Part shown: piece after piece, positions 1 to 8,827 of the stretch
How positions within the stretch are numbered: position 1 is the first letter of the stretch
How the letters are laid out: each line of letters begins with the position of its first letter
The notes under the pieces: model-generated
Database searches by the model: none
Told to the model about the DNA's origin: nothing
Seen by the model: only the letters and a program-made list of their open reading frames with translations
Position numbers and translations under genes: made by a program
Assembly: GCA_022704885.1 (NCBI GenBank)
Contig: JAKJFO010000106.1
Location: forward strand, 1 to 14,195
DNA from: Candidatus Rifleibacteriota bacterium
GTDB lineage: Bacteria; Riflebacteria; Ozemobacteria; Ozemobacterales; Ozemobacteraceae
DNA length: 14,195 nucleotides
Reading direction: 5' to 3'

Positions 1-337
1 CCTGGTTTACAGTCTGACCTTGACAGCGGTGGGTTACTGCGTCATGCAATAGTTCTTTGAGACTCAATGCGGCTTCATTTTGAGCCTCGTCGATGCCGAC
101 GGCAAGGTAAAACTGTCTATGTCTGGCTTCGCGGTCGGTAAAAAGCAAGGCGGCATATTCGCATCTGAAAAACTTCTTTGCCAGCTTGAGGGTTGCGCTT
201 GCCAGCGGCAAAAGGGTCTTGCAACGATCGGTAATTTTATCGACGCGATGCACCAGCTGGAGTTCGCGCAATTTCTTGCGCAAGAACTTTTTCCTCAAGG
301 TCAGTGGCACATCAGCCAGGTTGAGTGTCAGATCCAT
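1..337 (-). CDS. GAF-like domain protein, N-terminal part (runs off the window)
   Basis: An open frame begins with ATG at 337 and runs uninterrupted leftward past base 1, giving about 112 residues with no stop. An AGGCGGA-type Shine-Dalgarno sits roughly 9 bases upstream of the ATG. The protein starts with a short basic segment (RKKFLRKKLRELQL, about residues 15-28). A helix/strand pattern follows (RVDKITDRCKTLLPLASATL, then CEYAALLFTDREARHRQFYLAVGIDE) that resembles the beginning of a GAF sensory domain: two helices, then a beta hairpin around the LLFTDRE turn. GAF domains usually sit in front of a signalling output module, which here lies outside the window, so the function cannot be named. 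The gene is divergent from the papain-like gene at 684. The plus-strand open frame over the same bases has no clear ribosome site and looks like a shadow. The frame is fairly sure; the GAF call is tentative. Confidence 0.5.
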   Translation of the reverse strand, partial: MDLTLNLADVPLTLRKKFLRKKLRELQLVHRVDKITDRCKTLLPLASATLKLAKKFFRCEYAALLFTDREARHRQFYLAVGIDEAQNEAALSLKELLHDAVTHRCQGQTVNQ

Positions 338-462
338 AGTGGGTTCCGCCTGTATTAATTGTTAAAAGCATTTGCTGTGCAGGATGTATTATTTTATATG
401 ATAGTTCAGTTCTTCATATTATACTACATAGCCGTAGGCTCGGGTTATCCAAGTTTGACATA

Positions 463-549
463 TTACATAATTACAGTCGGGAAGACGTTTCTGGTGTTCA
501 GGCGCCCCTGCCTCGGGCGAGGCAACGTCTGATAATAAATATTATGTAA
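463..549. repeat. Nested inverted repeats (possible structured RNA or small mobile-element remnant)
   Basis: Three pairs of complementary arms are arranged concentrically. The outer pair is TTACATAAT (463-471) with ATTATGTAA (541-549). The middle pair is AGACGTT (483-489) with AACGTCT (524-530). The inner pair is TGCCTC with GAGGCA around a GGGC loop (about 509-523). The spacers between outer and middle arms are nearly equal, 11 and 10 bases. If transcribed, the whole would fold as one interrupted hairpin of about 87 nt. No T-run follows, so it is not an obvious terminator. A MITE-like element or an operator cluster are alternatives. Confidence 0.45.
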
Positions 550-610
550 ACCAAAAGCAAAAAACGGAGAAAAGCCAGGCTGGCCGGCATAGACATGAAT
601 TATGTAAACC
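541..610. repeat. 12-base direct repeat ATTATGTAAACC, two copies
   Basis: ATTATGTAAACC occurs at 541-552 and again at 599-610, a 58-base period. A 10-base inverted copy of the core lies at 463-472. The spacing from the second copy to the putative -35 at 624 would suit a regulator-binding site, but no regulator can be named. Confidence 0.4.
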
Positions 611-623
611 TTGCAAATGCAGG

Positions 624-652
624 TTGCAGAATTGGATAACTATTCTTATAGT
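624..652 (+). promoter_or_regulatory. Putative sigma70-type promoter for the gene at 684
   Basis: TTGCAG (624-629) and TATAGT (647-652) are separated by exactly 17 bases. They match the -35 and -10 consensus at 4/6 and 5/6 positions. The start of transcription would fall about 25 bases before the ATG at 684, leaving room for the GGGAG ribosome site at 673-677. Confidence 0.45.
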
Positions 653-683
653 TAATTAATACACTGATGGTTGGGAGTATATT

Positions 684-2480
684 ATGAGAAAACTTATGCT
701 GATTGCTCTGGTTCTTTGTTTCACTATTAGTCTGTGCCCGGGCATGGCTGCCACTGAGGCTGAAAATACCGCCCTGCAGACCGTAGCCAAAGAGATCAGC
801 GCGGCGCTGGCCGGACGGTCTGAATACGCCGAAAACCTTGGGCGCTATACTGATTTCAACACTGACCTTAAAAAAGTCCTGCAAAAGTATTCTCAGCCAG
901 GTATGCCAAAAACATTGAACTTCAATGGCAAGCCGGCCAAAATTCTTGTGCCGCTCAACCTCGACGACAAACTTGTCGGTGGCTTTTTTCAGCTCTCAAC
1001 CGATGGCAGAAAAATACTCTCTTACCTTCCCTGGAACAAGGATATGAGACCTCTTTTCGTTATCGAGCGCAGCAAATGGGAAAATGCCGGCGATGCCGCC
1101 CAGTTGCCCGAACTCGCCGAGCTTATGCCGATTACCGAAAACCACAGTGCCGGCGTGCCAGTTGAAAAATCAGATCTCACTGATCTTTTTCTGATCGACT
1201 ATATAGATATGCTCCCGGGTAAAACCCAGGAAGAACTTGCTGCTTATACCTCTACCGTTGGCCTCAACGCTCACCTCGGCCGCAGAACCGGGTCATCCAA
1301 GTGCCTCGGCTATTCTGCCAGCCTGGCCAGCGACTGGTGGAACATCGCAATGGGCAACAAGCTTGGCAGTTATGATTCCTTTATCAACGGCGCCCGCGAA
1401 TATGGTGTTAATCCACGCCTTGTCGAAAGCCTCTACTTTCAGAATACAAAGTGTCCCTACAGCTTCATCAAAGAAACAGGTAAAGACCGCGTTACCGGCG
1501 AAAAGGTCCCCTACTCGCCCAAACATTATGCCTGGATACTCAGCTCGATAAAATTGCCTGAGCAGATCAACGATCCGCTCAAGCGTCAAATCAGCTACCG
1601 CCTTCCTGCCAACGGACTGGGCATGGATCTGCCATTCGAGAACTCTTTTAACAAAAGCAACGGAAAAGTAGAAAAGATTCGGTCTGACCTGCAGAAATAC
1701 GGAATTATGTATGCACAGCATACCTCGCGCCTTTTCAAAGACAAGGTTTCGCTTACATTACAGGGTGTCCATTCAGTAAATATAGTAGGCACAGCTAAGC
1801 TTAAAGGCGAACCCGTAGTCATATACTACGAAACTTTCGGCAAGAATGGCCGCGACTACATGGAAGACAGCTTCTACGGGCCCTCGTTGCGCGCATTCCC
1901 GGTCAAATTCTTCTATCAGGGCATAATTTTCCCACATCGAATTATTCCTCAGGTCAGCCTGCGTAACAATACCGCTGTCGTAACTTTTAAAACACATGAA
2001 GGTAAAGCCATAGCTCCTGAAAGCATCAGTGTAAAGGTTGATGGCAAAGCAGTCGATGTTAAGCCTGCCGACAAGATCAGAATAGCGCTCAATCGCTCTG
2101 ACGCAACAATCGAGCTCAAATTTTCCCGCAAATACTTTTATACCCCTGAAGAAGCCGAAGGCTACGAGCGCAGGTTTCTGATCAGTAATAACAGAATTAT
2201 CGAGCTCTCGCGTTATGAAGCGATAGTTAAAGCGCTGGCTGAGAGAAATAGCGGTCTGTTCAAGAAGTTGTTCGGTAAAAGCGACAGCTACTCTGATTAC
2301 CTTAAAGCTGCTGAAGAAAAGACGAGAGAAGGCCTCAAATCTCAACTTGCTTCGATTCGTAACGATTCTGCCCTTCTGTCCAGAGTCGCCTCCGAGATCA
2401 AAAGAAGCGAGATTCTCAAAAAGTCAGAGCTCGGCAAAATCGTAGCCGGTATGATCAAGTTCGAGCAGATCAGCAGATAA
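684..2480 (+). CDS. Secreted papain-like cysteine peptidase-fold protein
   Basis: This is a 598-residue protein with a Sec signal peptide: basic MRK, a hydrophobic core to about residue 20, and likely cleavage after MAA at about 23. The start is supported by GGGAG six bases before the ATG. The middle looks like a papain fold. SSKCLGYSASLASDWW places a candidate nucleophile Cys207 at the head of a helix, as in papain's CGSCWAF. GVHSVNIVG supplies a candidate His363. PVVIYYETFGKNG (about 378-389) resembles the strand and loop that carry papain's NSWG, here with Glu383 where papain has Asn. A beta-rich, Ig-like segment follows (about 422-500, including PESISVKVDGKAVDV), then a helical, charged C-terminus. 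Activity is inferred from these motifs by eye; a C39/C1-like family assignment is uncertain, and the protein could be a non-catalytic relative. It converges with the minus-strand gene that ends 6 bases downstream. Confidence 0.6.
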   Translation: MRKLMLIALVLCFTISLCPGMAATEAENTALQTVAKEISAALAGRSEYAENLGRYTDFNTDLKKVLQKYSQPGMPKTLNFNGKPAKILVPLNLDDKLVGGFFQLSTDGRKILSYLPWNKDMRPLFVIERSKWENAGDAAQLPELAELMPITENHSAGVPVEKSDLTDLFLIDYIDMLPGKTQEELAAYTSTVGLNAHLGRRTGSSKCLGYSASLASDWWNIAMGNKLGSYDSFINGAREYGVNPRLVESLYFQNTKCPYSFIKETGKDRVTGEKVPYSPKHYAWILSSIKLPEQINDPLKRQISYRLPANGLGMDLPFENSFNKSNGKVEKIRSDLQKYGIMYAQHTSRLFKDKVSLTLQGVHSVNIVGTAKLKGEPVVIYYETFGKNGRDYMEDSFYGPSLRAFPVKFFYQGIIFPHRIIPQVSLRNNTAVVTFKTHEGKAIAPESISVKVDGKAVDVKPADKIRIALNRSDATIELKFSRKYFYTPEEAEGYERRFLISNNRIIELSRYEAIVKALAERNSGLFKKLFGKSDSYSDYLKAAEEKTREGLKSQLASIRNDSALLSRVASEIKRSEILKKSELGKIVAGMIKFEQISR

Positions 2481-2486
2481 AGACGC

Positions 2487-3305
2487 TTAAAGTCTGACAG
2501 TTTTAAGACGCGGAATAACTTTTCTCTGAGATTCAGAAACATACTTGTGCGGGAAATTCCTTTTTACGCGCAAAGTGTAAATCTCCATCCAGGCACGAAA
2601 GGTTTCGATAAAAATCGATATCTCGACTTCATCATCATAAAATTTCACGGTCGCCGGAATACGACTGTAAATGTCGAGATCATCATAAAAAGCATGCCAG
2701 TATAAATAGAAGTTGGCGCCGATCAGATGCAGCGTAGCCAGTTGAACGAACCCTTCCCTGCTGCCGTCAGTCTTTATGTGAGTCAGATATGCGTCCGCTC
2801 CCTCTTTGAGATTTGAGCGCATAGGCCCGTAGATGCTGTAATCTCTCATTTCATTCTCTTTGCGGGCGTATAGAACCGGGTTCCCATCAGCCGAAGAAAA
2901 GCGGTAACGATAATCGAGCACGTAACCTTCTTCCATTTGCAGTCGAACAAGAATGGTGAAATATCTGTTGACGTCAAATTCGAGTGGAAGAATTCGATCG
3001 AGTTCAGCGGCAGCATCCAGAATTTCAGCTTCTGAAAGGTCGCCCATCTCAATTGAGAAAAGCAGTTCGCTGGCGCGCCTGAAAACATATTCCTTTGGAC
3101 CGTAGCTTCTTGGCGGCTGTATTCGCCTGATTCCGTTGACGCGATAATGCATATCGGGCGGAAATGCCACTATAAACATGAATAGAAAAAGTATGCCACC
3201 GATTGTCTTGAATATATGCTGTCTGCTGAATAATAGCCGTAGATTCCGCTTGATCATTTCGACTGTTTCGGGGGAGATAACTATTCTACGGTCTTGCAGC
3301 TTCAT
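2487..3305 (-). CDS. Single-pass membrane protein of unknown function
   Basis: The product has 272 residues and no family I recognise. A basic N-terminus (KLQDRR, then KRNLRLLFSRQ) precedes one strongly hydrophobic segment at about residues 33-50 (IGGILFLFMFIVAF). A soluble region of about 220 residues follows, mixed alpha/beta and rich in Tyr, Arg, Asp and Glu. The positive-inside rule suggests an inner-membrane anchor with the large domain in the periplasm. The ATG at 3305 has only a weak AAGAG ribosome site about 10 bases upstream. It is the next gene downstream of the vault-protein gene on the same strand, but the strong terminator at 3332-3366 lies between them. It would therefore be transcribed by read-through or from a promoter I could not locate. 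A functional tie to the vault gene is only positional. Confidence 0.65.
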   Translation of the reverse strand: MKLQDRRIVISPETVEMIKRNLRLLFSRQHIFKTIGGILFLFMFIVAFPPDMHYRVNGIRRIQPPRSYGPKEYVFRRASELLFSIEMGDLSEAEILDAAAELDRILPLEFDVNRYFTILVRLQMEEGYVLDYRYRFSSADGNPVLYARKENEMRDYSIYGPMRSNLKEGADAYLTHIKTDGSREGFVQLATLHLIGANFYLYWHAFYDDLDIYSRIPATVKFYDDEVEISIFIETFRAWMEIYTLRVKRNFPHKYVSESQRKVIPRLKTVRL

Positions 3306-3331
3306 AAAACGTTTGCTCTTAATGTGGACTT

Positions 3332-3366
3332 AAAAGTCAGCAGCGCGGACAAGCCGCGCTGCTGAC
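3332..3366 (-). terminator. Intrinsic terminator after the major vault protein gene
   Basis: A perfect 13-bp stem, GTCAGCAGCGCGG at 3336-3348 pairing with 3354-3366, closes a 5-base loop. On the minus strand TTTT follows directly (3332-3335). It starts 15 bases beyond the MVP stop codon and should end that transcript. The T-run is short, so some read-through into the gene at 3305 is possible. Confidence 0.85.
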
Positions 3367-3381
3367 ATGTTATGACAAGTC

Positions 3382-5853
3382 CTATTTCTTTGCGATCTCA
3401 GCTTTTTTCTTGAGAATTTCTTCGAGATTGGTGCCTTTAACCAGCTGGGCAAAGACGTCGGCTATGCTCTTGCCGCCGAGTATGGCAAGCGGAGCCATGC
3501 TGTCGGCAAGTTTTTCGGCAAGGGCCTTGTCGCCAAAGGCCTGCAGGGCCGCGATAAAGTCAGGTGAAACGGCGTTGGCACGATCAACGACGCCGGCCAC
3601 TTCAGCTTTGAGTTCTTCCAGGCGCAGGTTGAGGCGTTTTTGCGCGATCTCGATTTCGAGCGCACCCATTTCACTTTTGCGGCCAAGTTCACTGGTATTG
3701 ATCTTGTTCAGGGTTTCCTGCTCAGCAAGTTTGGCCAGTAGTGATGTCTTCTGGGCTTCGATCTCTGATTCGATCTTGGCCAGACTCAGCAGCAGCGCCG
3801 TTTTGGTTTCTTCGGTCTGCAGTTCGAGATCCTGTTTTCTGGTGGTTGATTTCAGTGTGGCTTCTTCCTGCTTGATAGCTTCACTTTGCTGTACGTATTC
3901 AAGCGTGCGCTTTTCAGAAGAAATCGCCAGGGTCTGCTTGACCACCGAATGTTGAGCTGCGACAAGAAGCTGCTCGATTGCTTCGTTGCCAATTTTTACA
4001 TCGAGAATTTCGATGTCGTAAATTCGCATACCATTCTCTGAGAAGACGCGACCGGGACGTTTATTATCGGCTCCGGCAGCGCCCAGAACGCTGTCACGCA
4101 CAACCGCGATAGCATTGGCATAGAAGTCTTCGATCTTGTATTTCTTTACAGCATTTCTGATGAGTGAACGCATGTGATCTGTCAAAAACTTGACGTAGTT
4201 TTCGACATCGAACCACTTTTCGGGTTCACCCTCAAAATTGACACGATAAGACAGACGAATCTTAACCCGGCAGAGATCGCTGGTTTCTGCATCGACGATG
4301 TCAGAGACTTTATTGTGCAGACTGCGCAGATAGGCTGTCTTAATAGTCTTCTCGTCAGTCTTGGGAGTTCCGGTTGATAGCTCCATCGCTTCGAGAGCCT
4401 GATCGTATTCGAGCAGAACCGTCTGTGGGCCAACGACAACCTTGCGCTCGCCGGTGCGGCCGACGACCAGAACCGCGTAACCGGTCCAGACATCGAGAGC
4501 GACTGCCCCTTCGTATTTGGTGTCGAGCGTAATTGTGCGCGGCTGTGTGAAAGACGGGCTGCGGGTAAAATCGTCGCCGGCGAAGCCCTCAGGCGAGCCT
4601 TCAGCTCTGGCCGCCAGTGCGGTTCGTGGCGCTGCCAGTTTTCGTTTGAGTTCGCTGTCGGTCAGGTAATCTTCGCTGCCACCAGCCTTAGCAATGGTTT
4701 TGAGACGGATATTGTATTCGAGCGCCTCCTGATTGCCGGGGTACATAAGCGACACCTGGCGAGGTTCGAGGAAGCGGCGGACAATTACTTCTGTGCGCGG
4801 ATCGGGCAGCAGCATGGCCGGGCCTTTAACCAGCGTGATCTTGCCGGTCATGCGATTGAGTACATAGCGGCCCTCGCCGGCCGGAATGGCAACGGCATAA
4901 TGCAGTTCCTTTTCCCCATACTTGATGACCGCGTGTTCCGGGCGCGGGAAATAGATCATCTGATCTTTGCCGGTGATGAAAAGTTCTTCGCCGACCTTGT
5001 GCTCAACCCCGTTTTCATTGTACGGAGCGATGACTTTGACGTAAATGCCGCTGATTTCGTTGAGTTCGATAGCCTTGAATTTGCGGCTGCCACCCTTTTC
5101 GACAAAGGTTTCGGTTGGGCTCGGGAAAACCACGGCCGGCCCCTGAATGAAGCGTTTGTTGCCGTCTTCATCAAGCAGAATGCAGTATTCGAGGCGTTCA
5201 AGCGTAACCGCTTCTCTGAGGTAACCACCGTTGGCATCTCTTACAACTTCGACGCCAGTCGGCGGGATATAGAATGACACCTCTGTACCCTTGATCACCA
5301 GCAGTTTGCCCATGATCAGATGCGGAATGTCGTCAGAAATACCCGCGTTTTTGGCCTCTTCGCCGGTGACCGCAGCCTGCTGCGGCTTAACCACGGCTTT
5401 TTTCCAGTTGAGCTTGGCGGCCTCTTCATCATATACGCGCACGACCAGATACTGGTTGAGGTGCAGATAGTGACCGGGAATAACGCGAACCATCTGACCG
5501 GGCCAGAGCGCAAAATTGATCGGCCCGGGAATATTCATCTTATGCCCAACGCGAAGCTCAGGCAGGCTGTTGGAGCCGAAATGCGGCGGTTGAATGCCGT
5601 CTTTGGCAGGATTCTTGAGGACAAGATACCAGCCTTCAGGCGCCGTCGAGAAAATCGCTATCGCCTGCTCCAGCGTAGTTCTCTCAAAGCGCTTGCTTCT
5701 GTCATTAAAAGTCACCGGCTGATCTGTGTTTGCCAGGCTTGTCTTGTATGGGCCAACGTAGACAACGATGTGGCCTTTGGTCTGGTCAGATATAAAACAA
5801 TACTCGTTGGGCGCCAGAACAAGATCACGTTCGCGATTGGTGTTTTCAGCCAT
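3382..5853 (-). CDS. Bacterial major vault protein (MVP) homologue
   Basis: This 823-residue protein matches animal MVP in its overall plan. About residues 11-515 are beta-rich vault-type repeats. Examples are APNEYCFISDQTKG, LERLEYCILLDEDG (compare MVP LGPHNYCVILD) and SGIYVKVIAP (compare EGIYVQDVKTG). About 515-645 is the SPFH-like shoulder: SDIVDAETSDLCRVKIRLSY (compare DVITIETADHARLQLQLAY), the IEDFYANAIAVVRDSVLG segment, and FSENGMRIYDIEILDV (compare FPQNGLVVSSVDVQSV). About 645-757 is a long charged coiled coil, the cap helix. About 760-815 resembles the cap ring (VSPDFIAALQAFGDKALAEK, then GGKSIADVFAQL). A polar linker at about 395-440 sits where animal MVP also has one. In eukaryotes many copies of MVP form the vault shell. 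I chose ATG 5853 over an in-frame ATG at 5883 because a perfect AGGAGG lies 7 bases before it. There is no signal peptide, so it should be cytoplasmic. A generic SPFH/stomatin-like protein is the alternative, but it would lack the repeats and a membrane anchor is absent here. Confidence 0.87.
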   Translation of the reverse strand: MAENTNRERDLVLAPNEYCFISDQTKGHIVVYVGPYKTSLANTDQPVTFNDRSKRFERTTLEQAIAIFSTAPEGWYLVLKNPAKDGIQPPHFGSNSLPELRVGHKMNIPGPINFALWPGQMVRVIPGHYLHLNQYLVVRVYDEEAAKLNWKKAVVKPQQAAVTGEEAKNAGISDDIPHLIMGKLLVIKGTEVSFYIPPTGVEVVRDANGGYLREAVTLERLEYCILLDEDGNKRFIQGPAVVFPSPTETFVEKGGSRKFKAIELNEISGIYVKVIAPYNENGVEHKVGEELFITGKDQMIYFPRPEHAVIKYGEKELHYAVAIPAGEGRYVLNRMTGKITLVKGPAMLLPDPRTEVIVRRFLEPRQVSLMYPGNQEALEYNIRLKTIAKAGGSEDYLTDSELKRKLAAPRTALAARAEGSPEGFAGDDFTRSPSFTQPRTITLDTKYEGAVALDVWTGYAVLVVGRTGERKVVVGPQTVLLEYDQALEAMELSTGTPKTDEKTIKTAYLRSLHNKVSDIVDAETSDLCRVKIRLSYRVNFEGEPEKWFDVENYVKFLTDHMRSLIRNAVKKYKIEDFYANAIAVVRDSVLGAAGADNKRPGRVFSENGMRIYDIEILDVKIGNEAIEQLLVAAQHSVVKQTLAISSEKRTLEYVQQSEAIKQEEATLKSTTRKQDLELQTEETKTALLLSLAKIESEIEAQKTSLLAKLAEQETLNKINTSELGRKSEMGALEIEIAQKRLNLRLEELKAEVAGVVDRANAVSPDFIAALQAFGDKALAEKLADSMAPLAILGGKSIADVFAQLVKGTNLEEILKKKAEIAKK

Positions 5854-5860
5854 TCTGCTT

Positions 5861-5866
5861 CCTCCT
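5861..5866 (-). promoter_or_regulatory. Strong Shine-Dalgarno deciding the MVP start
   Basis: CCTCCT on the plus strand reads AGGAGG on the minus strand, 7 bases before ATG 5853. The earlier in-frame ATG at 5883 would lie upstream of this site and lacks a comparable one, so it is unlikely to be used. Confidence 0.85.
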
Positions 5867-5890
5867 GCTGTATATAGATCCAACAGAAGC

Positions 5891-5919
5891 AGTATAATCT
5901 ACCCCGGAAACCTAGGCAA
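5891..5919 (-). promoter_or_regulatory. Putative sigma70-type promoter for the MVP gene
   Basis: On the minus strand TTGCCT (5914-5919) and TATACT (5891-5896) are 17 bases apart and match consensus at 4/6 and 5/6. Both lie in the 88-base gap between the upstream tgt-fusion stop and the MVP start, so MVP can probably be transcribed independently of its neighbour. The start site would be about 30 bases before the Shine-Dalgarno region ends. Confidence 0.55.
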
Positions 5920-5941
5920 CTTAAACTTACAGCAGATAGTT

Positions 5942-8027
<2,086 letters not shown>

Positions 8028-8045
8028 GCATGATTTAAATAGCAC

Positions 8046-8074
8046 TTGAATTATTGGTGGGCAGCGGGTATTCT
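8046..8074 (+). promoter_or_regulatory. Putative promoter for the queuosine-precursor transporter gene
   Basis: TTGAAT (8046-8051) and TATTCT (8069-8074) are separated by 17 bases, each matching consensus at 4/6. It lies back to back with the tgt promoter in the divergent spacer. It predicts a leader of about 55 bases containing the hairpin at 8091-8118. Confidence 0.4.
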
Positions 8075-8090
8075 GTTCACTCATTTCACA

Positions 8091-8118
8091 GGCATCGACA
8101 GATTAAGCCGTCGCTGCC
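8091..8118 (+). promoter_or_regulatory. Leader hairpin upstream of the transporter gene
   Basis: GGCA-t-CGAC (8091-8099) pairs with GTCG-c-TGCC (8110-8118) around a 10-base loop, a stem of eight pairs with one T/C mismatch. A further CGAC at 8121-8124 could compete for the same GTCG strand just before the AGGGA ribosome site. It does not match the preQ1-I consensus that I know, so any regulatory role is a guess. Confidence 0.35.
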
Positions 8119-8135
8119 TTCGACACAGGGATAAT

Positions 8136-8825
8136 ATGAGCAACAATACGGTATGGTTCGTTCTGCTGCTTCTCAATTACAGCCTGATCGCAATAGCATT
8201 CAGGTATTTCAGACATTATGGTCTGTTCGCCTGGATCACTCTTGCTTCGATACTTGCCAATATTCAGGTCATCAAAACGATCGAGCTGTTTGGGTTTGTT
8301 ACCACACTAGGCAACGTAATGTACGGAACTTCGTTTCTGGCCACAGATATCCTCTGTGAGTGCTATGGAGAAGATGAAGCGAAAAAAGGCGTAAAAATCG
8401 GCATTTTTTCGATAGTCGCAACGACTTTGATCATGCAGGTCTGCCTGTGGTTTGCTCCGCACGCTTCAGATACCTCGAGCGACGCGCTCAACGCCATTTT
8501 TTCGCTGTTGCCGCGCATTGCTTTTGCAAGCATAACAGCTTATATGGTCAGTCAGAATTTTGATGTCTGGTTTTATAATTATCTCAAGAAGAGGTTTCCA
8601 CAGCATCTCTGGCTGCGCAACAATCTTTCGACCATGACCAGTCAACTGCTCGATAACACGATCTTCACATTGATGGCATTCTGGGGTGTATTTGAGCCCA
8701 ATGTCATCTGGCAGATTTTCGCGACGACCTATGTGATGAAGTGGTGTGTCGCCCTGTTTGACACGCCGGTGATCTACTGGGCCAGGGCAGCACATGCCAG
8801 ATCACAGGCCACAGTTGCTGAATAA
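8136..8825 (+). CDS. yhhQ: Queuosine precursor transporter (QPTR/YhhQ family, DUF165)
   Basis: The product is a 229-residue polytopic inner-membrane protein, the usual length for the family (E. coli YhhQ is about 220). Family YhhQ proteins import preQ0 and preQ1 for tRNA queuosine synthesis. Signature segments are visible: ANIQVIKTIELFG (41-53) and TDILCECYGEDEAKKG (70-85) in a cytoplasmic loop, SQNFDVWFYNYLKK (129-142), and RNNLSTMTSQLLDNTIF (161-177). About six hydrophobic helices can be counted. I chose ATG 8136 because AGGGA precedes it by five bases. The longer reading from TTG 8046 begins inside the putative -35 and adds a non-conserved polar stretch. It is divergent from the tgt fusion, whose TGT domain uses the imported base, so the two genes form a salvage unit. 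Its stop is 2 bases from the end of the convergent gene that follows. Confidence 0.92.
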   Translation: MSNNTVWFVLLLLNYSLIAIAFRYFRHYGLFAWITLASILANIQVIKTIELFGFVTTLGNVMYGTSFLATDILCECYGEDEAKKGVKIGIFSIVATTLIMQVCLWFAPHASDTSSDALNAIFSLLPRIAFASITAYMVSQNFDVWFYNYLKKRFPQHLWLRNNLSTMTSQLLDNTIFTLMAFWGVFEPNVIWQIFATTYVMKWCVALFDTPVIYWARAAHARSQATVAE

Positions 8826-8827
8826 AG

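Larger units (their letters stand above)
338..683. other. AT-rich divergent intergenic region
   Basis: This 346-base stretch separates two divergent genes, and no convincing coding frame fills it. It holds a nest of inverted repeats (463-549), a 12-base direct repeat, a small inverted repeat GCCAG-G-CTGGC at 574-584, and a promoter-like pair of hexamers just before the gene at 684. It most likely carries the promoters for both flanking genes. Confidence 0.6.

Noticed and set aside
80..358. Plus-strand frame of 92 codons at the left end
   Set aside because: It overlaps a longer open frame on the minus strand that has a ribosome site and a GAF-like pattern; the plus frame shows no family features.
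463..549. A vault RNA gene or intrinsic terminator in the nested repeats
   Set aside because: No pol III-type boxes would be expected in bacteria, no T-run follows the hairpin, and it is more than 2.8 kb from the MVP gene with another gene pair in between.
3410..3955. Plus-strand frame of 181 codons, Ser/Ala-rich
   Set aside because: It is antisense to the coiled-coil end of MVP; its Ser-rich composition is the expected reverse reading of Glu/Leu/Ala codons.
3382..5853. Reading the MVP gene as a stomatin/flotillin-type SPFH membrane protein
   Set aside because: No N-terminal membrane segment is present, and about 500 residues of vault-like repeats precede the SPFH-like shoulder; the C-terminus also matches the cap ring.
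8075..8135. A canonical preQ1-I riboswitch in front of the transporter
   Set aside because: The C-rich loop and A-rich tail of that class are not seen; only a generic hairpin is supported.
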